64,000 bases of DNA from Pseudoflavonifractor sp. Its GTDB lineage: Bacteria > Bacteroidota > Bacteroidia > Bacteroidales > Muribaculaceae. Where the stretch lies: positions 1,564,856 through 1,628,855 of the forward strand of contig JAMPAQ010000001.1 of NCBI GenBank assembly GCA_023667145.1. Reading direction: 5' to 3'. Shown one piece after another: positions 7,469-16,753 of the stretch (positions are counted from its first letter, which is position 1; the number at the start of each line of letters is the position of its first letter). A model generated the notes under the pieces. The model ran no database searches, was not told the DNA's origin, and saw only the letters and a list, made by a program, of their open reading frames with translations. A program made the position numbers and the translations under genes.

Positions 7469-8233
7469 ATGGAACAGCAGATGACTGAGGAAAAGATGGT
7501 GCTCCGCACCGAGAACCTTGTTAAGAAATATCGGCAGCGCACGGTGGTGAACCACGTGTCAATCAACGTGACGCAAGGCGAGATTGTCGGGTTGCTCGGC
7601 CCAAACGGAGCCGGAAAGACCACCACATTCTACATGACGGTGGGACTCATCACACCTAACGAGGGGGAGATATTCCTCAACGACCTCAACATCACAAAAT
7701 ATCCCGTCTACAAGCGTGCCCAGAATGGTATAGGCTATCTCGCCCAGGAGCCGTCGGTGTTCCGCAAGCTAAGCGTCGAGAACAATATCCGCGCCGTTCT
7801 TGAGATGACCAACACCTCAAAGGAATATCAGCAAGAGAAACTTGAGAGTCTCATATCGGAATTCAGGTTGCAAAAGGTGCGCAAGAATCTCGGCGACCAG
7901 CTGTCGGGAGGAGAGCGTCGACGCACGGAGATAGCCCGATGCCTTGCCATCAACCCCAAGTTCATAATGCTCGACGAACCCTTTGCCGGGGTCGACCCCA
8001 TCGCGGTCGAGGATATCCAGTATATCGTCTACAAGCTCAAGGAGAAGAATATCGGCATACTGATTACCGACCACAATGCACCAGAGACATTGAGCATCAC
8101 CGACCGTGCCTACCTGCTGTTTGAGGGGCGCATCTTGTTTCAGGGTACGTCAGAGGAACTGGCTGAGAATCCTGTCGTGCGCGAGAAATATCTTGGTCGT
8201 GGATTTATCTTCAACCGCAAGAAGTTTGATTGA
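7469..8233 (+). CDS. lptB: LPS-export ABC ATPase LptB
   Basis: The ATPase that powers extraction of lipopolysaccharide from the inner membrane by LptB2FG. Walker A is GPNGAGKT (44-51), followed by FYMTVGLI. The LptB hallmarks are [12 protein letters not shown], signature LSGGERRR, Walker [17 protein letters not shown] and ITDHN. A later in-frame ATG at 7484 would remove five residues; both starts are possible. A probable LptF/G permease lies at 17988-19955, too far away to share a transcript. Confidence 0.95.
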   Translation: MEQQMTEEKMVLRTENLVKKYRQRTVVNHVSINVTQGEIVGLLGPNGAGKTTTFYMTVGLITPNEGEIFLNDLNITKYPVYKRAQNGIGYLAQEPSVFRKLSVENNIRAVLEMTNTSKEYQQEKLESLISEFRLQKVRKNLGDQLSGGERRRTEIARCLAINPKFIMLDEPFAGVDPIAVEDIQYIVYKLKEKNIGILITDHNAPETLSITDRAYLLFEGRILFQGTSEELAENPVVREKYLGRGFIFNRKKFD

Positions 8234-8276
8234 CATCCCAACAGGTGTCGGGGCATCCAAGTGACGAGACATCACA

Positions 8277-9146
8277 TCAGTCCCGATGACGGTATCTAAT
8301 GAGTAGCGCTATCCCGATTGCCGTGACAGCCGCGCTTGCCGCCGCTATCAGAGTGTCTGTCGTGGTGCCGCCGGTTCCAAGCAGATTTGGGTCAAACGTG
8401 GTGTCGCCACGAGCTATGCACCATCGGGCAACCACTACAAGAGTATTGTTGACGGCATGGGCGGTTATCGGTAGCCACAAGGAGCGGCCCCACCATGCGA
8501 GGTAACCGAAGAAGCCTCCGAGCAGCAACCGGGGGACAAATCCGTAGAACTGGAAATGAACGGCACTGAATACAGCCGCCGTAATCCATATCGCCGCGTG
8601 TATGTTCACACGGTCAGACAGAATCCGTTGCAATATGCCACGGAAAAACAATTCCTCACTCAATCCTGTCAGTACTCCGACAATCAGCACTGATATTACG
8701 AGGTCCTTTACGGTCGTGCCGCTGAGCATGGTGTCTATCATCTCTGCCGATCTCGTCTCGCTCGCCCTCATCCATTGCTCGATGGCCGACATGCCCTCGG
8801 GCAGACTTACCGCTGCATTCCACTCCACAATCAAGTTCATGGCGGGGATGCTTGCAAGCAGAGTTACAAGCATCAGTGACATGTAACCCACGGTCACGCC
8901 ACGGTCAACCCGCAGGAATCCCATCGGGTCCCGTGAAGCAAAGACCGAGGTCAATGCCGCCGGGGTTATAAACATGAGGATATCCTGAATCACGGTCATG
9001 ACCCGGAGTACCTTGACCGTACCCATATCCATCTTGATGGAAAGCACTCCAATGATGAGAGCCGTGAGTATGAGACCGAAAAGCCAGAAGCACAGGAGTA
9101 TCCCGAGTCGTCTCAACAAGATTTGAGTTCCGTTGTCTGTAGTCAT
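8277..9146 (-). CDS. CPBP-family intramembrane protease
   Basis: A membrane protein with about eight hydrophobic segments and the CPBP (Rce1-like, Abi) motifs: the double glutamate in SEELFFRGILQRIL, HFQFYG, and HAVNNTLVVVA. These residues form the catalytic site of glutamic membrane proteases. I chose ATG at 9146 (MTTDNGTQ, 289 residues), because starting further upstream would add about 50 residues with no membrane-protein character and overlap the methyltransferase gene. Substrates are unknown; relatives process prenylated proteins or peptides or act in bacteriocin immunity. It lies 29 bp after the trmN6-like gene on the same strand. Confidence 0.88.
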   Translation of the reverse strand: MTTDNGTQILLRRLGILLCFWLFGLILTALIIGVLSIKMDMGTVKVLRVMTVIQDILMFITPAALTSVFASRDPMGFLRVDRGVTVGYMSLMLVTLLASIPAMNLIVEWNAAVSLPEGMSAIEQWMRASETRSAEMIDTMLSGTTVKDLVISVLIVGVLTGLSEELFFRGILQRILSDRVNIHAAIWITAAVFSAVHFQFYGFVPRLLLGGFFGYLAWWGRSLWLPITAHAVNNTLVVVARWCIARGDTTFDPNLLGTGGTTTDTLIAAASAAVTAIGIALLIRYRHRD

Positions 9147-9175
9147 GGGAATTGAATGTATTGAAGTGTGAAACC

Positions 9176-9907
9176 TTACATATTTATATAAAAGTCGTTG
9201 ACCAGCCCGCGATATTGGGGCGTGTAGGCGTTGTCGCGGTCCCTTATGGTCAAAGCCGTGTCTATGACGGGGCCGGCCAATACACTGAACTCCCACAATA
9301 TCCTTGACGGCGCACGACCCTCGACGGTGGATACGCGGGTGAGGCGGCGAAGGTGCATGTGGGAAATCTCAGCGTCAAACAGGATGTCGTCCTCGCGGTC
9401 AGCCGGGGATATCATTGATAGCCGGCCATTGTCAGCGGCAAGTATCGACGGGGCAGCCCTCAACAACGACTCATACCCGAATCCGCAGTCGTGGCGTGCA
9501 AGACGGCGCGACCGGTCGGGCGCCTGTAACGTTGTCTTGAAATATGGCGGGTTGCTTATGATATGGTCGGCCTTAGGCAACAGTCCCTCAGACGCGAGCC
9601 TGTTGAAGTCGCCACGGACGACCGTTATGCGGCTATGCCAAGGTGATGATGTCACGTTTCCCGATGCCTCGGTTGCTGCCACCGGGTCAATCTCAACCGC
9701 AGTGATTGTGGCATCGGAACGCTGCGCGGCCATCAACGCTATCAGTCCTGTGCCAGCACCCGCGTCTATTATCGACATGTCCCGGGAGACATCGCACCAG
9801 GCGCCGAGCAGCACTCCGTCAGTGCTGATCTTCATCGCGCTCAGCTCATTGACTATGCTGAACCGCTTGAATCGGAATACTGTCTCCCGGTCGCTGTTTC
9901 GTGCCAT
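9176..9907 (-). CDS. trmN6: tRNA1(Val) adenine-N6 methyltransferase
   Basis: A Rossmann-fold SAM methyltransferase of the YfiC/TrmN6 group, which methylates A37 of tRNA-Val. In 243 residues it has F-R-F-K-R-F-S near the start, the SAM motif DAGAGTGLIALMAAQ, an acidic strand end in AVEID, and the amino-methyltransferase motif ISNPPYF, which fixes the class. It has its own -7 element at 9935-9928. Closely related NPPY enzymes with other targets cannot be fully excluded. Confidence 0.9.
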   Translation of the reverse strand: MARNSDRETVFRFKRFSIVNELSAMKISTDGVLLGAWCDVSRDMSIIDAGAGTGLIALMAAQRSDATITAVEIDPVAATEASGNVTSSPWHSRITVVRGDFNRLASEGLLPKADHIISNPPYFKTTLQAPDRSRRLARHDCGFGYESLLRAAPSILAADNGRLSMISPADREDDILFDAEISHMHLRRLTRVSTVEGRAPSRILWEFSVLAGPVIDTALTIRDRDNAYTPQYRGLVNDFYINM

Positions 9908-9927
9908 GCTGTATCAAGATAGAGCCG

Positions 9928-9935
9928 CAAAGATA
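9928..9935 (-). promoter_or_regulatory. trmN6 promoter -7 element TATCTTTG
   Basis: A consensus -7 element 20 bp before the start codon on the minus strand. No clear -33 was found. Confidence 0.5.
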
Positions 9936-9988
9936 CTCATTTTACCCATCATAGAGCGTAACCTCCGATACAAAAAGATGAATAGGGG

Positions 9989-10019
9989 TTGTCACAACGC
10001 CGGTCATTCACTACCTTTG
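9989..10019 (+). promoter_or_regulatory. Antiporter-gene promoter
   Basis: TTG at 9989-9991 and TACCTTTG at 10012-10019 are 20 bp apart, upstream of the gene at 10083. Confidence 0.6.
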
Positions 10020-10082
10020 TCGAATAAAACATAACCATATCGCATGGCGTTCTAATGTCATGAATCAAACAGTCAAAGATAT

Positions 10083-11051
10083 ATGATCATGGACTACATC
10101 CTACTTATAGCAGGGTTGGCATTGCTCCTCGCGGGTGCCAATTTCATAGTGGAATCGTCGGTGGCCATAGCCCAACGTGCCAAGATTTCCAATTTCATAA
10201 TAGGACTGACAATAGTGGGAATCGGCACCTCCTCGCCCGAGTTGCTTATCTCGGCCTCGTCGGCTCTCAAGGGGGCGGGTGACATGGCTCTCGGCAACAT
10301 CATCGGGTCAAACATCTGCAACACGTTGCTCATCCTCGGAGTCACGGCGCTCATATTGCCATTCTCAATCGAGCGGTCGACCTTGCGCAGGGATATACCG
10401 ATGTCCATATTCGGGGCGATATTGATTTTCATACTGGTCTATGACTCGCTGTTGCCCCGCATTGATGAGAATATCCTGTCGCGGTTTGACGGATTTGTAC
10501 TGCTCGTGATATTTGCGATATACATGTGGTTGATTACCCGAAAGAAAGGGTCGGAAAAGAAGGAACTTGAGGAAAACTCCGTGTCCCGCTTCTCGGGACG
10601 GTCGCCATGGCTGCTGTGGACAATCGCCATATTATCGCTCGGCGCACTGATATATGGCGGGACACTGTTTATCGACTCGGCGACCGCGCTTGCCCGCCAA
10701 TGGGGAGTCTCCGACTCGGTAATAGCCATCACCCTGCTGGCAGTCGGGACCTCGCTACCCGAACTGATAACCTGCATAGTCGCGGCATCGAAGGGGAACG
10801 CCCAGCTTGCCCTGGGAAATGTCATCGGCTCCAACATATTCAACATATTCATGATACTCGGGGTGTCGTCAATGCTCAGACCCATGACAGTCTCGGGAAT
10901 CGGTGTGGTGGATTTCGCGGTGCTGATCATCGCATCGGTGCTGACGTTTCTCGTGGCTTTCACGTTTGGCAAGCATAAGTTTGACCGCATAGAGGGGGCG
11001 ATCTTCCTCCTGATATATGCCGGATACACCACATATCTGATAATTAAGTAA
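10083..11051 (+). CDS. Calcium/sodium antiporter (YrbG/CaCA family)
   Basis: An inner-membrane cation exchanger of 322 residues with ten hydrophobic segments in two homologous halves. Each half carries the alpha-repeat: VGIGTSSPELLISASSALKG then GNIIGSNICN in the first, and LAVGTSLPELITCIVAASKG then GNVIGSNIFN in the second. The acidic residues in these repeats bind the transported ion. Two ATGs (10083 and 10089) lie at the start. The stop is 12 bp before engB, so the two are probably one operon. Confidence 0.94.
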   Translation: MIMDYILLIAGLALLLAGANFIVESSVAIAQRAKISNFIIGLTIVGIGTSSPELLISASSALKGAGDMALGNIIGSNICNTLLILGVTALILPFSIERSTLRRDIPMSIFGAILIFILVYDSLLPRIDENILSRFDGFVLLVIFAIYMWLITRKKGSEKKELEENSVSRFSGRSPWLLWTIAILSLGALIYGGTLFIDSATALARQWGVSDSVIAITLLAVGTSLPELITCIVAASKGNAQLALGNVIGSNIFNIFMILGVSSMLRPMTVSGIGVVDFAVLIIASVLTFLVAFTFGKHKFDRIEGAIFLLIYAGYTTYLIIK

Positions 11052-11063
11052 TTATTGTCTGTC

Positions 11064-11666
11064 ATGGAAATAAAAAAAGCAAAGTTTGAGATAAGCAACA
11101 GCGATGTCCGCAAGTGTCCCGACACACATGCTCACGAGTACGCGTTTATAGGCCGCTCAAATGTGGGAAAATCATCCCTCATCAATATGCTGACCAACCA
11201 CAAGGGACTGGCGATGACATCATCGACCCCCGGCAAGACGATGCTCATCAACCATTTTCTTGTCAACGACAGCTGGTACATAGTCGATCTGCCCGGATAT
11301 GGATATGCCCAGCGTGGCAAGGAGAACCGTGAGAAGCTGCGGGAGATGATAGAGGACTATATACTCAACCGTCCGCAGATGACCAACCTGTTTGTCCTGA
11401 TTGACTCGCGTCTTGACCCGCAGAAGATTGACCTTGAGTTTATGGCGTGGCTCGGCGAGAACGGGATACCGTTCAGCGTCGTGTTCACCAAACTTGACAA
11501 ACTCGGCAAGGAAGCGGGCAAGAAAAAGGTGGAGGCATATTGCCAGCGGCTGCTTGAGGACTGGGAGGAACTGCCCCCCGTGTTCATGACATCGAGCGAG
11601 GACAAACGCGGTCGTGAGGAATTGCTCGATTATATCGGCGAGCTCAACAAGTTGCCGCTCGACTAA
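11064..11666 (+). CDS. engB: Ribosome-assembly GTPase YihA/YsxC/EngB
   Basis: A GTPase needed for assembly of the large ribosomal subunit. At 200 residues it has G1 GRSNVGKS (30-37), G2 near SSTPGKT, G3 DLPGYGYA, G4 TKLDK and G5 TSSEDKRG. I start it at ATG 11064 ([11 protein letters not shown]), which matches the usual N-terminus; an in-frame TTG at 11055 would add three residues. Confidence 0.96.
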   Translation: MEIKKAKFEISNSDVRKCPDTHAHEYAFIGRSNVGKSSLINMLTNHKGLAMTSSTPGKTMLINHFLVNDSWYIVDLPGYGYAQRGKENREKLREMIEDYILNRPQMTNLFVLIDSRLDPQKIDLEFMAWLGENGIPFSVVFTKLDKLGKEAGKKKVEAYCQRLLEDWEELPPVFMTSSEDKRGREELLDYIGELNKLPLD

Positions 11667-11762
11667 GTACCGGCAGCATCGCGGGCTAAAAAGCCCTGCG
11701 GATAAACATCCGTCGGTCAAAAAGCGTTATTCAGTAAAGATAATTTGAAAAATAACGATATT

Positions 11763-11948
11763 ATGAGCGACAAATGCAATTCTCCAAAGATCAGTCCTGT
11801 TCCCGTTGATGAGGCCGCTGCCTCAATGCCGGGTGTGGCCGTGGATATTGCCGACGATGAGAAGGTGACGCCCTCTGCCGTGAAGCAATATACCAAGGAA
11901 TTGAACAACAATCCGAGAAACCACGAGAAGAATCAGGATAAATCGTGA
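11763..11948 (+). CDS. Small conserved-looking protein, 61 residues
   Basis: Starting at ATG 11763 (MSDKCNSPKISPVP) it encodes a hydrophilic protein with no signal or membrane segment. The C-terminal half (VTPSAVKQYTKELNNNPRN) contains the K-E-L-N-N-N-P-R-N pattern that I recall from other short Bacteroidales proteins, so I take it as real. An in-frame TTG at 11745 is a less likely start. It sits between engB and the RelA-type gene, whose promoter begins 30 bp later. No function is known to me. Confidence 0.6.
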   Translation: MSDKCNSPKISPVPVDEAAASMPGVAVDIADDEKVTPSAVKQYTKELNNNPRNHEKNQDKS

Positions 11949-11977
11949 CCGCCAACTGATAGACGGTAGATATTCTG

Positions 11978-12008
11978 TTGCATTGGCAAAAAAGAATTTT
12001 TATCTTTG
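11978..12008 (+). promoter_or_regulatory. relA-type gene promoter
   Basis: TTG at 11978-11980 and TATCTTTG at 12001-12008 are 20 bp apart; the start codon follows 53 bp later. Confidence 0.6.
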
Positions 12009-12061
12009 TTGCGGACTCCTAATGATACGGGAATCCGCAACAAAGGCATATATATGTCGTG

Positions 12062-14263
12062 ATGGAAAAGAATTTTTACACAAGAGAGGAGAAGTCAGAG
12101 CTTATATCGCTCGCACGTTCGATCATGCGTTATTCGCGTGATGTCACGGAGCCGGGTGATATAAAGCGTGTGAGGGATACAATTACCGAGGGGGTCATGC
12201 AGCAACGGATAACACGCGACCGCTTCGGTTTCAACCCCATAATCAGGAATCTGCGCACGTCGAGTCTGCTGTGTGAGAAACTGGGACCCGACCGCAACAT
12301 GATCTTGGCCCTGTTGCTCTATCGCCTGTGTATGAGCGAGTCTGCGGAGGCTGATGAGGTCAGCAAGAGGTGGGGGACTGACATAGCCAAGCTGGTCAAC
12401 GGATTGATGAAGGTGTCAACGCTCTATAAGCGCCAGGCGGCTGTCGAGAGTGACAATTTCAGGAAGCTGCTGCTGACGTTTGCCGAGGATATACGTGTGA
12501 TACTGATCATGATTGTTGACCGACTGGCGCTGATGCGGTCGATAAACCATCATCCCTCCGAGAAATTTGTCCACGATGTGGCATATGAGGTCAACTACTT
12601 GTATGCTCCCCTCGCCCATCGTCTCGGTCTGTATGCGATAAAATCGGAGCTTGAGGATCTGTCGCTCAAGTATACCAATCGCGACACTTACACGAGAATT
12701 GCCCATGAACTTAATCAGACCAAGGTGGCACGCGACGCCTATATCGACAACTTTATCGCCCCGATAAGGGAGAAACTCGCCGGCACGCCGCTGAAGTTTG
12801 AGATAAAGGGCCGTACAAAGTCCATATACTCGATATGGAACAAGATAAAGAAGCAGAACAATGACCTTGACCATATATACGATCTGTTTGCCATACGCAT
12901 AATACTTGACTCGGAACTCGACAAGGAGAAGAGCGACTGTTGGCTCGCCTACTCAATCGTGACCGACATGTATACCCCTAATTCCGCGAGGATGAAGGAT
13001 TGGTTGAGCATTCCCAAGAGCAATGGGTATGAGTCCCTGCACATAACCGTGAGAGGGCCGGAGAACCGTTGGGTAGAGGTGCAGATAAGGACCAAGCGCA
13101 TGGACGAGATTGCCGAGAAAGGTCTTGCCGCCCATTGGAAGTACAAGGGCATCAAGAGCGAGAGCAATCTCGACGAATGGATGAAAAATGTCAGGGACAT
13201 ACTTGAGGCTGCCGAGACCGGCCCAATGGAGCTGATGAAGGACTTCAAGATGGATGTCTATGACAAGGAGGTGTTTGTGTTCACCCCCAAGGGCGACTTG
13301 TACAAGTTACCGTTCGGGGCAACCGTGCTTGACTTTGCCTTCAACATCCACTCAAAACTTGGCTGCTCATGTATCGGCGGTAAGGTGAACGGACACAACC
13401 AGAAACTCAACTATAAGCTGAAGAACGGCGACACCGTCGAGGTGCTGACTTCGTCCACCCAGACCCCGCGTCTCGACTGGCTGGGGTTTGTGGTCACGTC
13501 AAAGGCACGTGTGAAGATACGTCAGACAGTCCACGAGATGAACAACCGTTCAGCCGAGCTTGGCAAGGAGTTGTTGCAGCGCCGTTTCAAGAACCGCAAG
13601 ATTGACCTTGAGGAGGCCACCATCATGAAAGTGATAAAGAAGCTCGGCTTCAAGACTGTCACAGACTTTTATAATGAGGTGGCGACCGAATCGCTTGACA
13701 TCAACCGGGTTATCGAGGAGTATATCGCTGTTGATGCACCGGTCGAGGCAACCGAGACACGGTCGGCCGAGGAGTTTACCCTACAGCCTCCGGTAGAGGA
13801 TGAGGTGACGGGAAATGACGTGCTTGTCATAGGCAATGATATCAAGGGCATCAACTATCGGTTGGCGCGTTGCTGCAATCCCATCTATGGCGACGACGTG
13901 TTTGGATTCATATCGTCGGAAGGCGTGATAAAGGTCCACAGACGAGACTGTCCCAACGCCGCCAATATCCTCGAGCGGTATCCATACAGGATAATAAACA
14001 CCCGCTGGTCAGGAAAGCTCGGCGCCCAGTTTGGCGCTACACTGCGCATCGTCGGACAGGATGATATCGGCATAGTGACAAACATTACCTCGATAATCAA
14101 CAAGGAGAAGGACACATCCCTGCGCAGCATCTCGATAGATTCAAACGACGGGCTGTTCCAGGGCTATCTCGTTGTCGGGGTCAGCGATACACAGTCATTG
14201 AATAACATAATCAAAAAAATAAAAACCGTAAAAGGAGTCAAAGATGTGCAACGTAGTAAGTAA
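12062..14263 (+). CDS. RelA/SpoT-family (p)ppGpp synthetase, hydrolase site degenerate
   Basis: A long RSH protein (733 residues) in the order HD-like, synthetase, TGS, zinc-finger and ACT domains. The synthetase is intact: GRTKSIYSIWNKIKKQ, SNGYESLHITV, VEVQIRTKRMDE and GLAAHWKYK. TGS is FVFTPKGDLYKLPFGATVLD and the Cys-rich region NYRLARCCNPI. Where bifunctional enzymes have the metal-binding HDVVEDT, this one reads Y-R-L-C-M-S-E, and the later D-R-x-H-N-M motif reads D-R-L-A-L-M. I infer that it makes alarmone and does not hydrolyse it. I use ATG 12062; a GTG one codon earlier is possible. It overlaps the next gene by 20 bp. Confidence 0.93.
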   Translation: MEKNFYTREEKSELISLARSIMRYSRDVTEPGDIKRVRDTITEGVMQQRITRDRFGFNPIIRNLRTSSLLCEKLGPDRNMILALLLYRLCMSESAEADEVSKRWGTDIAKLVNGLMKVSTLYKRQAAVESDNFRKLLLTFAEDIRVILIMIVDRLALMRSINHHPSEKFVHDVAYEVNYLYAPLAHRLGLYAIKSELEDLSLKYTNRDTYTRIAHELNQTKVARDAYIDNFIAPIREKLAGTPLKFEIKGRTKSIYSIWNKIKKQNNDLDHIYDLFAIRIILDSELDKEKSDCWLAYSIVTDMYTPNSARMKDWLSIPKSNGYESLHITVRGPENRWVEVQIRTKRMDEIAEKGLAAHWKYKGIKSESNLDEWMKNVRDILEAAETGPMELMKDFKMDVYDKEVFVFTPKGDLYKLPFGATVLDFAFNIHSKLGCSCIGGKVNGHNQKLNYKLKNGDTVEVLTSSTQTPRLDWLGFVVTSKARVKIRQTVHEMNNRSAELGKELLQRRFKNRKIDLEEATIMKVIKKLGFKTVTDFYNEVATESLDINRVIEEYIAVDAPVEATETRSAEEFTLQPPVEDEVTGNDVLVIGNDIKGINYRLARCCNPIYGDDVFGFISSEGVIKVHRRDCPNAANILERYPYRIINTRWSGKLGAQFGATLRIVGQDDIGIVTNITSIINKEKDTSLRSISIDSNDGLFQGYLVVGVSDTQSLNNIIKKIKTVKGVKDVQRSK

Positions 14264-15092
14264 AATGGTGGTCACGGCTTGTCTTGCCGGAACAATGTTC
14301 ATGACAGGATGCGGCTCAAAGGAGGCGCGTGTCAAGGATGAGGCCATGACGGTATATAAGGAAGCCGAGGCGGCATTTCAAAATCGCGACTATGCCTTGG
14401 CGGCGGGCCTGCTTGACACGCTGTCATCGCGCTATCCATCGGTGACATCGGTGCAGCGCGACGCGATGCACCTGCGTCCCATGGTGATTGAGGGTCAGAC
14501 CATAAGGGAACTGGAAAGCTGTGACAGTCTTGTGGCCGCGCTTGAGGCTGAGAAAGCCTCTCTTGACAGCCGTTTCCGTATGGTTGATAATCCACGCCTC
14601 GTGGAGGGATATTATGTATCCAAGAAGCAGCCGTCGGGCGACCTGTTCTCACGTGACGGCATCGAGGCCCGTATATCGCCCGACGGGCATTTCTACATGC
14701 TGTCATCATTGACAGGTCGCAACATCAAGCACAACAGCATAACGCTTATAGCCGATGACGGAGAGGTGACATCAGAAGTGGTCGATTATGACGGCGAGCG
14801 TAACTATCGGTCAGGCGGCAACGAGATGATTACATATAATGGCGCGCTCTGCGACTCATTGGGTGAGTTTGTCATGGCACACAGTTCCCTCACGCTCAGA
14901 TTTAACGGCTCATCTTCTGTCAGGATTAAGTTACCCGAGGCTGTGCGTGATGCCGTGGCTGAGACGTATGAGATGTCGGTGGTAATGACCGAGCTTGCGG
15001 CGGCGCGGCGTAAGCGCGAATTTCTCGACCGTCAGCTTATGCTGGCCCGCGACCAGATAGCCCGGACACTACGGGACTCAACAGACAATTGA
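14244..15092 (+). CDS. Lipoprotein with tetratricopeptide-like N-terminus
   Basis: A 282-residue protein with a signal peptide ending in a lipobox (FMTG-C at about 20-24). Next comes a segment resembling a TPR or BamD-like helix pair (A-x-x-Y-x-x-A-E-A-A-F-Q-N-R-D-Y-A-L-A). The middle is beta-rich and the C-terminus is a charged helix (residues 235-280) that may form a coiled coil. It overlaps the RelA-type gene by 20 bp and should be cotranscribed with it. I do not recognise the family. The cysteine is followed by Gly, Ser and Lys, so surface versus periplasmic placement is open. Confidence 0.88.
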   Translation: MCNVVSKMVVTACLAGTMFMTGCGSKEARVKDEAMTVYKEAEAAFQNRDYALAAGLLDTLSSRYPSVTSVQRDAMHLRPMVIEGQTIRELESCDSLVAALEAEKASLDSRFRMVDNPRLVEGYYVSKKQPSGDLFSRDGIEARISPDGHFYMLSSLTGRNIKHNSITLIADDGEVTSEVVDYDGERNYRSGGNEMITYNGALCDSLGEFVMAHSSLTLRFNGSSSVRIKLPEAVRDAVAETYEMSVVMTELAAARRKREFLDRQLMLARDQIARTLRDSTDN

Positions 15093-15126
15093 TAATAACA
15101 GACAACTGACCCCTACCAACCGTATC

Positions 15127-15154
15127 AGGCCCCATTTCTCATGAAGTGGGGCCT
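15127..15154 (+). terminator. Hairpin terminator
   Basis: A 12-bp stem (AGGCCCCA with TGGGGCCT at its base, one G-T pair) has a 4-nt loop. It lies between converging genes and could serve both. Confidence 0.7.
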
Positions 15155-15193
15155 AAACCTTATCTGGGTTTAATTCTTATCGGGGCAGTTTCC

Positions 15194-16189
15194 CTATCGG
15201 AAGCCGATGTCGTCCATCCAACGGAACATGCGGTCATATACCGCATTCCTCACCGTAGGTGATGACAGGACCAGGTCATGCAGACCACCACGCACTTTTA
15301 TTGATGTCACCTGCCGTCCCAATCGCCGCCCATATTTCCCTATATCATCGACATCCAGCACCATATCGGTTCTCGATGCCTCCGGGGTCCATTCACTGCC
15401 ATGTCCGCTCTTGTCTGAGCGCATGAGCAATATGGGAGTGGCAATCTCCACCCCGTTCTTAATCGTTGATTGTGCCCGGTCGATGGCTCTCACCCATCCC
15501 GCATCGACATCGGGAGACTTGGGCATCTTCCAATCGGTGTTGTAGGACCACTCCCCATGGCCGCTTTTCAGCAGACTCTCCGAATAAGCGTTCCCACCAC
15601 CCTGCGGAATAGCGAGACCGGGAAGCCAAGAACCGATGGCAGACACAAACGGGACCGCGCTTTCAATGCTACCGAGGTTCCAATCAAGAAAAGGACTGTT
15701 CAATATTAATCCGGCGATGGAGTCATCGGGTTTCTCGGCCATATATAGCGATGACGTCAGGCCACCCGTAGAGTGTCCCATCAGGATTATGTGGTTGATA
15801 CCATCATGCTTCATCTGCGCGACAGCAGAGTCGATGTCGGCATAATATTCGCGGAGATCCCTCACCTGAAATGGTTTCTGCCCATCGGTGAGAGACCGCC
15901 CATACTTGCGCAGGTCGACCGCATAAAAGTTGACACATGAGTCGGTGATTATATCGCCCATCTCCTTTTGGAAAAAATAGTCGTTAAAACCATGCACGTA
16001 CAAGACACCCCTGTTGCCGCCGCAGGGGGACTGTCGCCGTACAATCGTAGACCTCACCGGCCCGCTATAGTCATCGGGATGGGTCACGTAACGGTATTCA
16101 TATCCATCTAATATGTCGGGCTTCCATCCGTCAGCCATAGCCGATGCCGCTGCCGACATCAGCATCATCAATATCAGTATCTGTCTCAT
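15194..16189 (-). CDS. Exported alpha/beta hydrolase (lysophospholipase-like)
   Basis: A 331-residue protein with a signal peptide (about 1-19, ending AMA-D). The fold elements are oxyanion strand YVHGFNDYF, nucleophile elbow GHSTGG with the catalytic Ser, an acid loop LLMRSDKSGHG, and a likely catalytic His in GGLHDLVLSS. This is the serine aminopeptidase/lysophospholipase (S33, Hydrolase_4) group. The location is periplasm or outside; the substrate is unknown. It is convergent with the lipoprotein gene and divergent from the small membrane-protein gene. Confidence 0.9.
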   Translation of the reverse strand: MRQILILMMLMSAAASAMADGWKPDILDGYEYRYVTHPDDYSGPVRSTIVRRQSPCGGNRGVLYVHGFNDYFFQKEMGDIITDSCVNFYAVDLRKYGRSLTDGQKPFQVRDLREYYADIDSAVAQMKHDGINHIILMGHSTGGLTSSLYMAEKPDDSIAGLILNSPFLDWNLGSIESAVPFVSAIGSWLPGLAIPQGGGNAYSESLLKSGHGEWSYNTDWKMPKSPDVDAGWVRAIDRAQSTIKNGVEIATPILLMRSDKSGHGSEWTPEASRTDMVLDVDDIGKYGRRLGRQVTSIKVRGGLHDLVLSSPTVRNAVYDRMFRWMDDIGFR

Positions 16190-16304
16190 ATGTATGATTT
16201 ACGCTATATTCAGTATGAAAGGTTATAATCACCCTATAACCCATTCAAAACAGTTTAGTTGGTGTAAAGTTCGTTTTTAATTTATAATTTTCTCATTTTT
16301 TTAC

Positions 16305-16312
16305 TATATTTG
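16305..16312 (+). promoter_or_regulatory. Promoter -7 element TATATTTG
   Basis: A consensus -7 in a very AT-rich stretch; the start codon at 16385 lies 72 bp downstream. Confidence 0.5.
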
Positions 16313-16384
16313 CAAGCGAAAACATGGATTTCTGCAAATATAGAGTAAAAATTCATTTACGCTACACTTATTAATGTAATACTC

Positions 16385-16612
16385 ATGGTAAATTCTGCAA
16401 CCGGACCATTAGATAATCGTGGATTTAACATGGAAAGCAGCAAGGAATTGTCTCCGTTCATGAAAGCATATCTTTTTGAACAGGAGATCAAGAAGGACAA
16501 GAAGCGGCGACAGGAGGAGAGCATGTATAATTCCCTCCTGATGGGATTGACGTTGTTGTTTGGCACGGTGCTTTTGGTCATGTGCTTCACGTCGCTGATA
16601 GGCAACGCCTGA
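16385..16612 (+). CDS. Small single-span membrane protein
   Basis: Up to 75 residues, or 60 from the internal ATG at 16430 (MESSKELSPFMKAYLFE). A strongly charged segment (EQEIKKDKKRRQEES) precedes one hydrophobic helix near the C-terminus (YNSLLMGLTLLFGTVLLVMCF), so the N-terminus should face the cytoplasm. No family is known to me. A very strong hairpin follows. The combination of promoter, frame, membrane topology and terminator makes a real gene likely. Confidence 0.7.
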   Translation: MVNSATGPLDNRGFNMESSKELSPFMKAYLFEQEIKKDKKRRQEESMYNSLLMGLTLLFGTVLLVMCFTSLIGNA

Positions 16613-16641
16613 TAGTCCATCCAGCCAAACCTTTCCTATCC

Positions 16642-16688
16642 AATCACAAAGCGGTCTGAGTCATTATGATTCAGACCGCTTTGTGATT
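16642..16688. terminator. 18-bp perfect stem, bidirectional terminator
   Basis: AATCACAAAGCGGTCTGA (16642-16659) pairs perfectly with 16671-16688 around an 11-nt loop. It lies between the converging small membrane-protein gene and ribBA. Confidence 0.75.
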
Positions 16689-16753
16689 CAATGCTTCTAT
16701 AATGATGTCTGCTTAGTCCCAATCATAGACGGGAACAAAGCAGACGCTTTGAG

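Noticed and set aside
8277-9296. Longer 339-residue form of the CPBP protease
   Set aside because: The extra 50 residues overlap the trmN6-like gene and look like its antisense-independent shadow; ATG 9146 is the natural start.
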